Of a stretch of 64,000 nucleotides of DNA, positions 35,632-44,964 are shown piece after piece. Made by a program: the position numbers and the translations under genes. Each line of letters begins with the position of its first letter. Position 1 is the first letter of the stretch. Location of the stretch: positions 310,001-374,000 of the forward strand of contig NZ_JBAJNO010000001.1 of the NCBI RefSeq assembly GCF_036880985.1, given 5' to 3'. Source of the DNA: Limibacter armeniacum (GTDB lineage Bacteria > Bacteroidota > Bacteroidia > Cytophagales > Flammeovirgaceae). The notes under the pieces are model-generated. The model saw only the letters and a list, made by a program, of their open reading frames with translations, was not told where the DNA came from and did no database searches.

Positions 35632-36948
35632 ATGTCATATTGTAATAACTTAAGCGTAAAGTTGATACTGGCTTTACTCACTTTGAACATTTTTTCTTGT
35701 TCTGAAACCACAACGAACACAGGATCAGAAAACGAAAACCAGACAGAAATAGCGAAAGCAACAACAGTTTTTCCTCATAAGTTACCTGAAGAAAAGCCGG
35801 ATTTTCCGATGAGTGCTGCCACTGAACGAATGTTTAGCTACCCTGCACCCCGTGCTCAGGATAATGACTTGTATACATTGTTTAAGTATACCAGACTAAA
35901 AGGTTTTGATTATAACAATGGAGATGGGACGATTACACGTAGAGACCCGTCAAGACCAATATATGTAGATGGTAAATACTATATCTGGTACACCAAAAGG
36001 GACACTAAGTTTGTACCTATCGGAGCAAAGCGGGCTAAAGAAGCGACTGATGAAATTCCTTCAACAGATTGGGATTTAAGTGATATTTGGTATGCGACAA
36101 GTGCCGATGGCATTACTTGGGAAGAACAAGGCGTAGCTGTTTCACGACCTGCCAAACCCAATCAGGGCTGGCGTTCTGTGGCTACGCCCGATATCTTGGT
36201 TTGGGAAGGAAAGTATTATCTCTATTATCAGGCATTTAATGAGCCTAGTGGCTTGAGAGGAGATTGGTGTCCTATCTCTATGTCTTATGCTGACTCACCA
36301 AATGGACCTTGGAAAGCAGGAGGGAATGAGATGATTCCTTTAGGTAAAAAAGGGGAATGGGATCAGGACCAAACACAAGATCCACATCCAATTGTATACA
36401 AAGGTAAGATTTATATGTACTACAAGGCTGCTTATAACAAATGGGTAGATAAATGGAATACCTATGCCGTTGGTCATGGGGTAGCCATCGCGGATAGTCC
36501 TTTTGGTCCATTCAAAAAGCACCCATTAAACCCAGTGATGCAGTCAGGTCATGAAACGACTTACTTCCCTTACAAAGAAGGTGTAGCCACTTTGGTACTC
36601 AAAGATGGCAATGAACGTGAAACAATTCAGTATGCAAAAGATGGGGTCAACTTTGAGGTTGCCTCTTCTGTATCCCTTCCTCCAATTGCAGCTGCTCCTT
36701 TTGTACCTGATGCATTTACAAATACCAAATATGGTAAAGGAATCACGTGGGGAATGTGTCATTTTACCAATGCAGGTACACCAAAACAAAGATATTCTAT
36801 TCTGGCTCGCTTTGATTGTGATTTGAGCTTAGACTACGATGAGCCTTTCTTTAAAACAACACACCTGTTTCACAGCCCTGATGTATATTTCAAGCAGGGT
36901 GTAGGAAAGCATAGAATTAAGCAAAACCCGCAACCAGAGATTCAGTAA
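35632..36948 (+). CDS. GH117 alpha-1,3-(3,6-anhydro)-L-galactosidase-type enzyme, lipoprotein
   Basis: The 438-residue product starts at 35632, where the ATG gives a lipoprotein signal ending IFSC (C23); the frame stays open upstream into the preceding gene without a signal. It matches the GH117 five-bladed propeller. FKYTRLKGFDYNNGDGT leads to D105 in RRDPS (general base position), D250 in QDPHP, and H307-E308 in SGHET. WYATSADGITWEEQGVAV and WRSVATPDIL are family blocks. GH117 releases 3,6-anhydro-L-galactose from the non-reducing end of neoagaro-oligosaccharides. That makes it the main evidence for an agar-type substrate. Lipid-anchored, probably facing the periplasm. The GH2 gene follows after 4 bp. 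A second, broken copy is at 43659. Confidence 0.92.
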   Translation: MSYCNNLSVKLILALLTLNIFSCSETTTNTGSENENQTEIAKATTVFPHKLPEEKPDFPMSAATERMFSYPAPRAQDNDLYTLFKYTRLKGFDYNNGDGTITRRDPSRPIYVDGKYYIWYTKRDTKFVPIGAKRAKEATDEIPSTDWDLSDIWYATSADGITWEEQGVAVSRPAKPNQGWRSVATPDILVWEGKYYLYYQAFNEPSGLRGDWCPISMSYADSPNGPWKAGGNEMIPLGKKGEWDQDQTQDPHPIVYKGKIYMYYKAAYNKWVDKWNTYAVGHGVAIADSPFGPFKKHPLNPVMQSGHETTYFPYKEGVATLVLKDGNERETIQYAKDGVNFEVASSVSLPPIAAAPFVPDAFTNTKYGKGITWGMCHFTNAGTPKQRYSILARFDCDLSLDYDEPFFKTTHLFHSPDVYFKQGVGKHRIKQNPQPEIQ

Positions 36949-36952
36949 AAAT

Positions 36953-39900
36953 ATGAAAAGGATAAATACTACGATCATACTGCTACTGGTAGGCCTTACT
37001 GTTTTTGCTCAATCTGGAGCAGATACGGTAAGCCTCAACGGAACCTGGAAGTTCAAAACACTTTTGGGAGAAGGCTCCAATTATTTACAGATCAAACCAA
37101 AGGAAACCGATATTATCATCGATAATAGCCAACACGATTTGGTGGAGGTAAACGGTAAATGGAAGGTGGATTCGGTGGCTACTCGCATGTCCAATGCTTG
37201 GGGAGCTGATTACCTGTCTCATTTCTTTGCTGAAGGAGATACCACCACTAATGTCCGTTTCAATACGCAAGTACCTGAGTCGGGCTACTATGAGCATTTT
37301 ATTTACTATCCATTTGGTCATCATTTGACCACACAAATCAATATAAAGCATCAGGAAGGGCTCACACGGAAATACAATAGCCTGAGAAACCGCTGTAGCA
37401 AGTGGGTGAGTCTGGGTGTCTACAAGCTGGAAAAAGGGAACCAAAACCATGTAGAGTTTACCGCTATTTCTGGAGGGGGAGTCGTGGTTGATGCCATCAT
37501 GCTTCGTCCCGTACCTAAGGAGAAATACGATCATGCACAAGTGCAAAAGAGCAAGGTAGTTCGATCTGATTTTATGGATGCCAATTGGAAAACGTTGCCT
37601 GTACCGGGACATTGGGGAATGCTCAACGAGTACAGTAATTACACAGGTAAAGGCTGGTACAGAAAGGAAATCAAACTTCCAGAAACATGGACAAGTAGTA
37701 GCCGTGAGCGTGTTCGCTTAAAGTTTGAGGGAGTGTATCATATCGCAAAGATTTACTTGAACGGACAGTATGTAGGTGAGCATCAGGGAGGTTTTACACC
37801 CTTCGAGTTTGATGTAACGGAATACCTCAATTTCGATGGAAAAAATGTATTGGCAGTGGAAGCCGATAACAGTTCCATCGTAGGTGCCACATGGAATTGG
37901 GGTGGTATTAATCGAGAGGTGTATTTGGTGAAAAATAATGACCTGCGAATTCCTTATCAGTATATGCATGCCGATCCGAATCTAAAAACTGGTGAAGCAC
38001 ATTTGACCAATAAAATTCGCATCGAAAATAATGCAAATGCAGATAGAGAAGTTGATTTGATCGTCAAGGTTATTAAAGAGGATACATTACTTTCTTTAGA
38101 GAAAAGAGTGGTAGCCAAAGCCAATGCTGTAACCGAAGTGGAATTGGCGGGAATGCTAAGTGCCGAACAGGTAAAGCTTTGGCATTTTGATATGCCTGAA
38201 CTTTACGAAGTACAATCTTCAGTCATCGAAAAAGGAAATGTTTTAGATGTCAGAAAGGAGAACTTCGGTATTCGGAAGTTTGAAATAACCAATACTCAGA
38301 TGTTATTGAACGGCGAGCCAGTACGGTTGGCGGGTTTCAATCGGGTGAGTGACCACCGTTTTTGGGGGAGTTCGGAACCGCAGGAAATCATTGATCTGGA
38401 TATCAAATTGATGAAAGATGCCGGAGCCAATTTTATGCGTATCATGCATGGTACGCAAAATAAGAAACTGATCGAAGCCTGTGACCGGGAAGGTATTTTG
38501 CTTTTTGAGGAAGTCAATGTCAGAGAGCTTACCAACCCTGAGTTTGTTACAGCCGATTATCAACCGGACTATACGCTGATCAAGCAATGGTTGACCGAAA
38601 TGATCGAGCGTGATGTCAACCATGCTTCTATTGTCGGTTGGAGTGTAGGCAACGAACTCAGTCACCATTATGACTACGTAAAAACGATTATCCCTTGGGT
38701 TAAAGAAAACCTTGATGCTTACCGGGCGGTGACTTGTGTAAGCAATACCGGTCACCGAAAGCATGACAACAGAGAAAATGACCCGATGGAATTCGGCGAT
38801 ATCAACATGCTAAATATCTATCACAATAAACCGACTATGGTGATGGATTCTGTACACGCCCGTTGGCCCGAAAAAGCGACGTTTTTCTCTGAGTTTGGGG
38901 CGGGACGCTTCACAACTCCCGACCTTGACAACGATATAGCCGAAACATTGCCTGCCTGGTATGCCCATATCCGAGATCAACGCCTTTATACCACGGGCGC
39001 CTCTATGTGGACATTCAATGATTACAAAAGTGGATACAGCCAAACATTGGAGTCCGAGAACAGGGCGTGGGGTGTTGTGAATGCATGGCGAACAAAAAGA
39101 AGAAGCTATACCACTTTTCAACAGGAGAATAGTCCAGTAAAAGACATTCGGGTCGAAAAACTGGATTTGAAAAGACGGAAGACTTCCGTAGTGATTCCAA
39201 TCCGTTCTGCTACTGACTTCCCTTCCTATACCATGAAAGGTTATCAACTGAAGGTGATCTTCAAAGATCAATCAGGGAAGGTGCTTTCAACGATGGAAAA
39301 GGAGTTGCCTGTACTGCTCCCTAATGATGGAGAGTGGAAAGGAGATTTGAAGTGGTCAAAATTTAAAGGGGAAGTATTCGACATTCAGTTGACGTTGGTT
39401 TCCACCAATGGCTATACCCGATTTGACAAAACGATCGCAATTGAAGCCCCACAGGCGCCAGTCATTGAGGAGGTGATCGCAGGAGAAAAATCTATCCGGG
39501 TGGTTTTCAATAAAGCATACGGCATGCAGGAGCATTTCGTTCGGTACTCGGTTGATGGTAAGACCATGGAATCTGCTAAAACCATCGCCAATTACATTGA
39601 TATTGATAGCCTTGAGACACAGCAAAAAATTCAGGTTGAGCTTTTTGCTGTCAATGACAAAGGAATAAGTCAAGCTTCAAAAGTGGTCAACACGAAACTG
39701 ACAAATAAACTGTTACCACCTATCGTTTGGGATGGATTTATCCGCCACAATATGTTGGTGGCAGGTTACTCAGGTGAAGCTGATGATGTACGATATGTTG
39801 TCCGCTATGGCACTTCAAAAGATGAGCTGAAACAAATCGCGAAAACCATCAGCCGAGGGATGATTACCATTCCGCTTAACGGGGAAAAATCCCTCTTCTT

Positions 39901-39988
39901 TCAGATCAAGAGAGTGACGGAAACAGGAAAAAGCGGTTGGTCCAATATCGTGGAAGCCAAAGACAAGGCATTTAGAATTTACCAATAA
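36953..39988 (+). CDS. GH2 beta-galactosidase-type enzyme with inserted N-terminal domain
   Basis: This 1011-residue protein has a signal peptide ending TVFAQ. The GH2 jelly-roll begins SLNGTWKFK (about 26) but is interrupted at about residues 50-195 by a beta-sandwich domain of the golvesin-like type, resuming at NWKTLPVPGHWG (about 207). The TIM barrel has the acid/base E568 in WSVGNE and nucleophile E647 in FFSEFGAG, both intact. Two fibronectin-III-like domains end the protein (about 830-1005). GH2 enzymes of agarolytic and porphyranolytic loci release galactose from agaro- or porphyra-oligosaccharides after GH117 or sulfatase action; that is the expected role. Genes on both sides are within 13 bp. 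Confidence 0.9.
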   Translation: MKRINTTIILLLVGLTVFAQSGADTVSLNGTWKFKTLLGEGSNYLQIKPKETDIIIDNSQHDLVEVNGKWKVDSVATRMSNAWGADYLSHFFAEGDTTTNVRFNTQVPESGYYEHFIYYPFGHHLTTQINIKHQEGLTRKYNSLRNRCSKWVSLGVYKLEKGNQNHVEFTAISGGGVVVDAIMLRPVPKEKYDHAQVQKSKVVRSDFMDANWKTLPVPGHWGMLNEYSNYTGKGWYRKEIKLPETWTSSSRERVRLKFEGVYHIAKIYLNGQYVGEHQGGFTPFEFDVTEYLNFDGKNVLAVEADNSSIVGATWNWGGINREVYLVKNNDLRIPYQYMHADPNLKTGEAHLTNKIRIENNANADREVDLIVKVIKEDTLLSLEKRVVAKANAVTEVELAGMLSAEQVKLWHFDMPELYEVQSSVIEKGNVLDVRKENFGIRKFEITNTQMLLNGEPVRLAGFNRVSDHRFWGSSEPQEIIDLDIKLMKDAGANFMRIMHGTQNKKLIEACDREGILLFEEVNVRELTNPEFVTADYQPDYTLIKQWLTEMIERDVNHASIVGWSVGNELSHHYDYVKTIIPWVKENLDAYRAVTCVSNTGHRKHDNRENDPMEFGDINMLNIYHNKPTMVMDSVHARWPEKATFFSEFGAGRFTTPDLDNDIAETLPAWYAHIRDQRLYTTGASMWTFNDYKSGYSQTLESENRAWGVVNAWRTKRRSYTTFQQENSPVKDIRVEKLDLKRRKTSVVIPIRSATDFPSYTMKGYQLKVIFKDQSGKVLSTMEKELPVLLPNDGEWKGDLKWSKFKGEVFDIQLTLVSTNGYTRFDKTIAIEAPQAPVIEEVIAGEKSIRVVFNKAYGMQEHFVRYSVDGKTMESAKTIANYIDIDSLETQQKIQVELFAVNDKGISQASKVVNTKLTNKLLPPIVWDGFIRHNMLVAGYSGEADDVRYVVRYGTSKDELKQIAKTISRGMITIPLNGEKSLFFQIKRVTETGKSGWSNIVEAKDKAFRIYQ

Positions 39989-40000
39989 GCAGCCATAAGG

Positions 40001-41059
40001 ATGAGAAAATTAACGATACTCAATAGCATATTATTCCTATTCGGAATCCTGCCGTTTGCCTCAGCGCAAACAGCGATGCAACTGCCCAAAAAGGTAAGCA
40101 AACACTATGTGGATTATCTCGACAATAGCATCTCAGATGAGTTTGATGGGGCTAAGTTGGATACCGAAAAGTGGACTAGAAGAGATACAGGAGGTCCTGT
40201 GATTACCAATTTTTCCAAAGATGAATCTTTGGTGAAAATGGAATCAGAAAAGTCAGACAATGGAAAAGAAACGCATTACGTGTCGATCAAAGGAGTGGCA
40301 AGTGACGGTCCGTTGAGGACGGCAGGCATTGTCAGCAAAGCGTCTGGTTACTATGGTTTTTATGTGGTACGCTTCCGATACCGGGGATTTGATACGCCGG
40401 ACGTAAAAGAGAAAGGAAGTGTTTGGCATCCTTCGGTATGGAGTGCATTGACAAATCACAATGATGATTTGAAAAAAACCGCTTCACCAAAAAACTGGTT
40501 GGAGATCGATTTTATGGAGTGGGAAAATGGTGCCAACGGCTGGAGTAGCGATGCCCCTGCTCGATTGGTAGACAGCAAAGGAGTAAAGCGTAAAGTGGTC
40601 ACACACGGTCAAGGTGCTGAGAAAGGCATCATGAAAGGCGTGACCCAGAAATACGACAGCGAGTGGCAGACTATCGGCTTGGAATACGCACCTGAACATC
40701 TGAAGCTATGGCAATGGGCTGATGGAAAATGGACACATATTGGTGACCGAGTAGTAGCTTTTGTGGAGGAAGATACAGCGAACCCTGAAAGCAGCTACAC
40801 CCTGAATACCATTGGTGATAAAGCTCGTCAGCCGTCCTTTTGGGTACTTGGAAATATCATTGCAAGATATATTCAGAAGAGGATCGATGAAGGGACGAAC
40901 ACTCACACGATCAATGACCTTGCTCTTGACTTTGACTTCTTCAGGTATTATCGACACAAAAGTGCAGAGCATTTGGATTGGGCATGGGAAAATGAGAAGC
41001 CCAATGGTGGCGGAAAGATCAAAAAAGATTTCTCAGAAAAGGAATCGGTTGATATGTAG
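40001..41059 (+). CDS. GH16 endo-hydrolase, single domain
   Basis: This 352-residue secreted protein has a signal peptide ending PFASAQ. The GH16 motif is E168-I-D-F-M-E173 in NWLEIDFMEWE, with both glutamates and the aspartate present. SDEFDGAKLDTEKW is the usual start of the jelly-roll. The loop with WGSDAP-like residues and KVVTHG after the motif is not typical of laminarinases, and an agar- or porphyran-type subfamily is likely. The C-terminus ends in a charged tail of 25 residues with no sorting signal, so it is expected in the periplasm. The next gene starts 37 bp downstream. Confidence 0.85.
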   Translation: MRKLTILNSILFLFGILPFASAQTAMQLPKKVSKHYVDYLDNSISDEFDGAKLDTEKWTRRDTGGPVITNFSKDESLVKMESEKSDNGKETHYVSIKGVASDGPLRTAGIVSKASGYYGFYVVRFRYRGFDTPDVKEKGSVWHPSVWSALTNHNDDLKKTASPKNWLEIDFMEWENGANGWSSDAPARLVDSKGVKRKVVTHGQGAEKGIMKGVTQKYDSEWQTIGLEYAPEHLKLWQWADGKWTHIGDRVVAFVEEDTANPESSYTLNTIGDKARQPSFWVLGNIIARYIQKRIDEGTNTHTINDLALDFDFFRYYRHKSAEHLDWAWENEKPNGGGKIKKDFSEKESVDM

Positions 41060-41096
41060 AACATGAAAATAAGAATTCAATTTTTTTAATATAATA

Positions 41097-42203
41097 ATGA
41101 AGAAACTAATCATCATCGCCGCTCTTGCTTGCCTTGCTATAAGCTGTACAAAAAAGACAGAAGAGACACCGGATTACAAGATTTCCTTGGGGAAAGTATC
41201 CACCCAATCCGTGTTTTCCGGAGCCGATAGTCTTTCCCATTGGGGAGGTTCAGTCGTCAAAGGAGAGGATGGGTTGTACCATATGTTTTATTCTCGTTGG
41301 CCTAAGCAGATTGGTTGGGAGTGGTTGACTTATTCGGAAATAGCCCATGCTGTTTCAGCGTCTCCGTTTGGACCATTTGAATTTAAAGATGTGGCCTTGG
41401 GAGATCGAGGTGGTGAATATTGGGACGGCTTATGTACACACAATCCCACTATCCACAAATTTGACGGAAAATACTATCTGTACTATATGGGGAATACGGG
41501 CGATAAAAAAATTGTAAGTATCCCCGGAAAACCTAAACTGAATTGGCTGCACCGCAACAATCAGCGGATTGGCGTGGCGGTGGCAGATAATCCGAATGGA
41601 CCATGGAAAAGGTTCGACACCCCTGTTTTGGATATTTCTTCGGAAGACGCTGCCCCGGATGCCCTGATGACTTCCAACCCATCGGTTTGTCAGATGAAGG
41701 ATGGGAAGATTCTGATGGTGTACAAGGCTGTAGGCAAAAAATACAAGTTACCAGGCGGTGGTCCTGTGGTACATATGGTAGCCATTGCTGACTCGCCAAC
41801 GGGCCCATTCAAGAAGTATCCGAATCCAGTCTTTTTGGAAGAAGGTGTCCGCTTTCCTGCCGAAGACCCTTATATCTGGTATCAGGAAGGGAAGTACCGT
41901 GCGATCGTCAAATACATCAAACATGAGGGGAAAAAGAGAGACTTTTCTTTAGTGCATTACGAGTCACAGGATGGGATCGATTGGGTGAAAGCGAAAAATT
42001 TTATGATTTCAGATAGGTCTTTGACTTGGGAAAATGGAAGAACCCAACAGCTCGATCATTTGGAACGCCCACAAGTTTATATCGAGGATGGAAAGCCAGT
42101 GGCTCTGCTTTGTGCAGCTGATTCCATTGATGAAAACAATGTACGTCATGCTTTCAACGTACAGATCCCATTGACGATTGAGAAAGAATACAATTCTATA
42201 TGA
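41097..42203 (+). CDS. GH43/GH117-like five-bladed propeller lipoprotein, specificity unknown
   Basis: This 368-residue lipoprotein (lipobox LAISC, C17) is made of five repeated segments with YHMFYSRW, YYLYYMGNTGD, KILMVYKAVG and YRAIVKYI, as in five-bladed propeller glycosidases. HWGGSVV, THNPTIHKFDG, SNPSVCQMKDG and PAEDPYIWYQEG are candidate active-site edges. It is not a close copy of the GH117 genes or of the GH43-like gene at 14115. Exo-action on a modified galactose or a side-chain sugar is inferred only from the fold and operon. Its stop codon overlaps the start of the next sulfatase by 4 bp (ATGA), suggesting translational coupling and a linked step. Confidence 0.7.
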   Translation: MKKLIIIAALACLAISCTKKTEETPDYKISLGKVSTQSVFSGADSLSHWGGSVVKGEDGLYHMFYSRWPKQIGWEWLTYSEIAHAVSASPFGPFEFKDVALGDRGGEYWDGLCTHNPTIHKFDGKYYLYYMGNTGDKKIVSIPGKPKLNWLHRNNQRIGVAVADNPNGPWKRFDTPVLDISSEDAAPDALMTSNPSVCQMKDGKILMVYKAVGKKYKLPGGGPVVHMVAIADSPTGPFKKYPNPVFLEEGVRFPAEDPYIWYQEGKYRAIVKYIKHEGKKRDFSLVHYESQDGIDWVKAKNFMISDRSLTWENGRTQQLDHLERPQVYIEDGKPVALLCAADSIDENNVRHAFNVQIPLTIEKEYNSI

Positions 42204-43648
42204 AACAGAAGTTGAGGATTACTATAAGTGGGACTTTAATTCTTTTCCTTCTCAAATTACCGTTCCTGAGTAATGCTCAGGAACGTCCCAATATTCTTTG
42301 GATTAACTGTGATGACTTGGGAAGGGAGATAAGCTGTTATGGAAATACGGATGTGCATACGCCTCATATGGATCAATTGGCATCGGAAGGAGTAATGTTT
42401 TTAAATGCATATGCCAATGCCCCTGTATGTTCGTCCAGTCGATCTTCCCAAATTACGGGGATGTACCCCACTGCGATCAACAGTCTAAACCACAGGACGA
42501 TTGAAAAGCAACCTTTGCCAGAGGGGATTGTACCCATCATGGAAATATTTCAACAGCAGGGATATTTCTGTACCAATGATTGGGCGCACAATATGAACAA
42601 AGAGGGAAAGCAAGATTACAACTTCTTGGGCGATAACTTTTTTGATGGAACAGATTGGAAACAAAGGGCTGAAGGGCAACCTTTTTTCGCTCAAGTACAA
42701 ATACACGAGCCTCATCGTGTATTTAAAAAGGATCATGAACGTCCCATAAATCCTGATCATGTACAGTTGCCCGACTGTTATCCTGATCATCCTATTATAC
42801 GAAAGGATTGGTCGATGTATCTTGAAAGTGTGCAGATCGCAGATAAGAGAGTGGGGGAAATCATCGAGAGACTGGAAAAGGAAAACCTACTCGAAAATAC
42901 AATCATTATCCTGTTTGGCGATCACGGTCGTCCACATTTAAGAGATAAGCAATGGCTTTATGAAGGAGGTTTGGCAATTCCTCTGATTGTTCGTTATCCT
43001 AAAAAATTTGAACCGAAAACAAAGCGTAAAGACTTGATCAGCCTTGTAGATGTGACGGCAAGTACTTTGGCTTTAGCAGGGATTGAAGTACCTGCGTATA
43101 TGCACGGAAAAGAAGTGCTTTTAGGAGAAACACGAATGTATATGTATGGTTTTAAGCAGCGATGTGGAGATGCGGTAGATGACATTCGCTCCATTACAGA
43201 TGGACGATATAAGCTGATTTGGAACCGTATGCCGGACAGACCTTATATGCAGTTGAGTTCTTATAAAAAACTACAGTATCCTGCTTTCACAGTGTATAAC
43301 GTCATGTATGAAGAAGGTGTATTGAAAGCACCTTTTGACCAAATGATGAGAGAAGTACGCCCAGCATTTGAGCTTTTTGACTTACAAAATGATCCCAATG
43401 AATTGGTAAATCTTACTGAGGATAAGAAATACAATCATGTCAAAAATAGACTAAAGAAGAAGCTTGTGAGTACCCTTGCTGAAGTGGAGAAAAACATGCA
43501 GGAAGAGTCATCTGAAGCCATTCAAAAGGCTATCGAAGGATCGCAGGAATACTATAAAAAAGCAATGCAAAAAAGACAGCTTTCAGAAAATGCTACAGAC
43601 AAACAAATCTTAGAGTATTGGGAAAACACTTTGTTGGAATCAAATTGA
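42200..43648 (+). CDS. S1-family sulfatase, secreted (CSSSR variant)
   Basis: This 482-residue protein has a signal peptide ending FLSNAQ. PNILWINCDDLGREISCYG binds the metal; the formylglycine site reads C77-S-S-S-R, with serine in place of the usual proline or alanine. LFGDHGRPHLRDK and LYEGGLAIPLIVRYP follow. It resembles the heparan-sulfatase-like branch of S1 sulfatases. Translation is probably coupled to the preceding propeller lipoprotein through the ATGA overlap, and the broken GH117 gene follows after 10 bp. Exo-acting desulfation of a galactose or anhydrogalactose unit is inferred. Confidence 0.87.
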   Translation: MKQKLRITISGTLILFLLKLPFLSNAQERPNILWINCDDLGREISCYGNTDVHTPHMDQLASEGVMFLNAYANAPVCSSSRSSQITGMYPTAINSLNHRTIEKQPLPEGIVPIMEIFQQQGYFCTNDWAHNMNKEGKQDYNFLGDNFFDGTDWKQRAEGQPFFAQVQIHEPHRVFKKDHERPINPDHVQLPDCYPDHPIIRKDWSMYLESVQIADKRVGEIIERLEKENLLENTIIILFGDHGRPHLRDKQWLYEGGLAIPLIVRYPKKFEPKTKRKDLISLVDVTASTLALAGIEVPAYMHGKEVLLGETRMYMYGFKQRCGDAVDDIRSITDGRYKLIWNRMPDRPYMQLSSYKKLQYPAFTVYNVMYEEGVLKAPFDQMMREVRPAFELFDLQNDPNELVNLTEDKKYNHVKNRLKKKLVSTLAEVEKNMQEESSEAIQKAIEGSQEYYKKAMQKRQLSENATDKQILEYWENTLLESN

Positions 43649-43658
43649 TTTTTTGACT

Positions 43659-44929
43659 ATGAAGAAATATATCTATTTAATCGCATTATGGACGATCAGT
43701 GCTTGTTCAACTCCACAAGTAAAAGTGGGTAGTACGCAAGAGGCTGAAGTAGGCTACCCGTGGGACATTCCACAAACGAAACCCGACCGACCGTTGAGTG
43801 CAGCGATGGAAAGGCTTTACGACAACTACCTGACTCCAAGACCGGAGGACAATGAACTGTTTTCAAGTTTCAAATACACCAAAATAAAAGGGTTGGACTA
43901 CAACGATGGAGATGGTACTATCTCCCGTCGGGATCCTTCCAAAATCATCAAGGAAAATGGAAAATACTATGTGTGGTATACCCGAAGAGCCACTTCTACA
44001 CCCCCAAGAGGAGGTAAATTAGCCAATGACACCATCCCTTCGACAGATTGGGACCTGAGTGAGATCTGGTATGCGACAAGCGAAGATGGCTTTACTTGGG
44101 AAGAGCAAGGTGTGGCCGTGACGCGCCCCGAGAAGCCAAATGCCGGTTACCGCTCGGTGTCTACACCGGATATTTTGAAATGGAAAGGGAAGTACTATCT
44201 GTTCTACCAAGGATTTTATGATGCAAGCGGTAGTAAGGGAGGTAAAAAAGGTGGAGATAACTGTCCTGTTGCCGCTTCTTATGCTGACTCGCCGGACGGA
44301 CCGTGGACACACGCCAACAAGGAAATCATCCCAAATGGAAAGTCAGGTACGTGGGATCAGTTTTCCATTCATGATCCATACCCGTTGGTTCGGGATGGAA
44401 AAATCCATGTGTACTTTAAGGCAGCTTATGGAGATAGACCTGAGTACTTGGTGGGGAATGGCTTAGCAATAGCAGATAATCCGTTAGGTCCTTATGAGAA
44501 ACATCCATTGAATCCGCTTTTCAACTCAGGACACGAAACCTGTCTTTTCCCTTTCAAGGAAGGAATTGCTGCGTTAACCATCCGTAATGGAAATGAGGCA
44601 AACACTATTCAATATGCTCCTGATGGGGTCAATTTCAATATCGCTTCGGTGACTTCTTTGATGCCTACGGCAGCTGGTCCGTATGTGCCCGATGCATTCA
44701 CCGATACCAAAGACGGAAGAGGAATTTCCTGGGGCTTTGCCACTTTACCAACTACGGAAAAGACAAGTCGAAAAGCTACAGCATTTTGGCACGTTTTGAT
44801 TGTGACTTGAGTCAGGATATGGATGACAAAGGCATGAAAAATACGCAAGTGTATTTAGATCCTGAGGTGTACTTCTCTCAAGGGTTGAATAAAAGACAGA
44901 GAGCTGAAAGGGAGAAGCAAGTGAATTAG
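43659..44929 (+). pseudogene. GH117 enzyme, second copy, with single frameshift near 44741
   Basis: The ATG at 43659 gives a lipoprotein signal (lipobox ISAC, C16). D92 in RRDPS, D239 in HDPYP and H292-E293 in SGHET are all present, so the catalytic part is intact. At about 44740-44741 the frame breaks and translation stops at 44810 after the unrelated tail TAFWHVLIVT. In the next frame from 44741 the sequence continues HFTNYGKDKSKSYSILARFD, the exact counterpart of the intact GH117 gene, to a TAG at 44927-44929. Loss of one C (GCCCAC to GCCAC) explains it. The repaired protein would have 423 residues. The short product lacks the last strands that close the propeller. It may be a recent mutation or a sequencing error. 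Confidence 0.85.
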
Positions 44930-44964
44930 GCAGGCTTCATTTTCTGAACAAAAGACATTTAATA

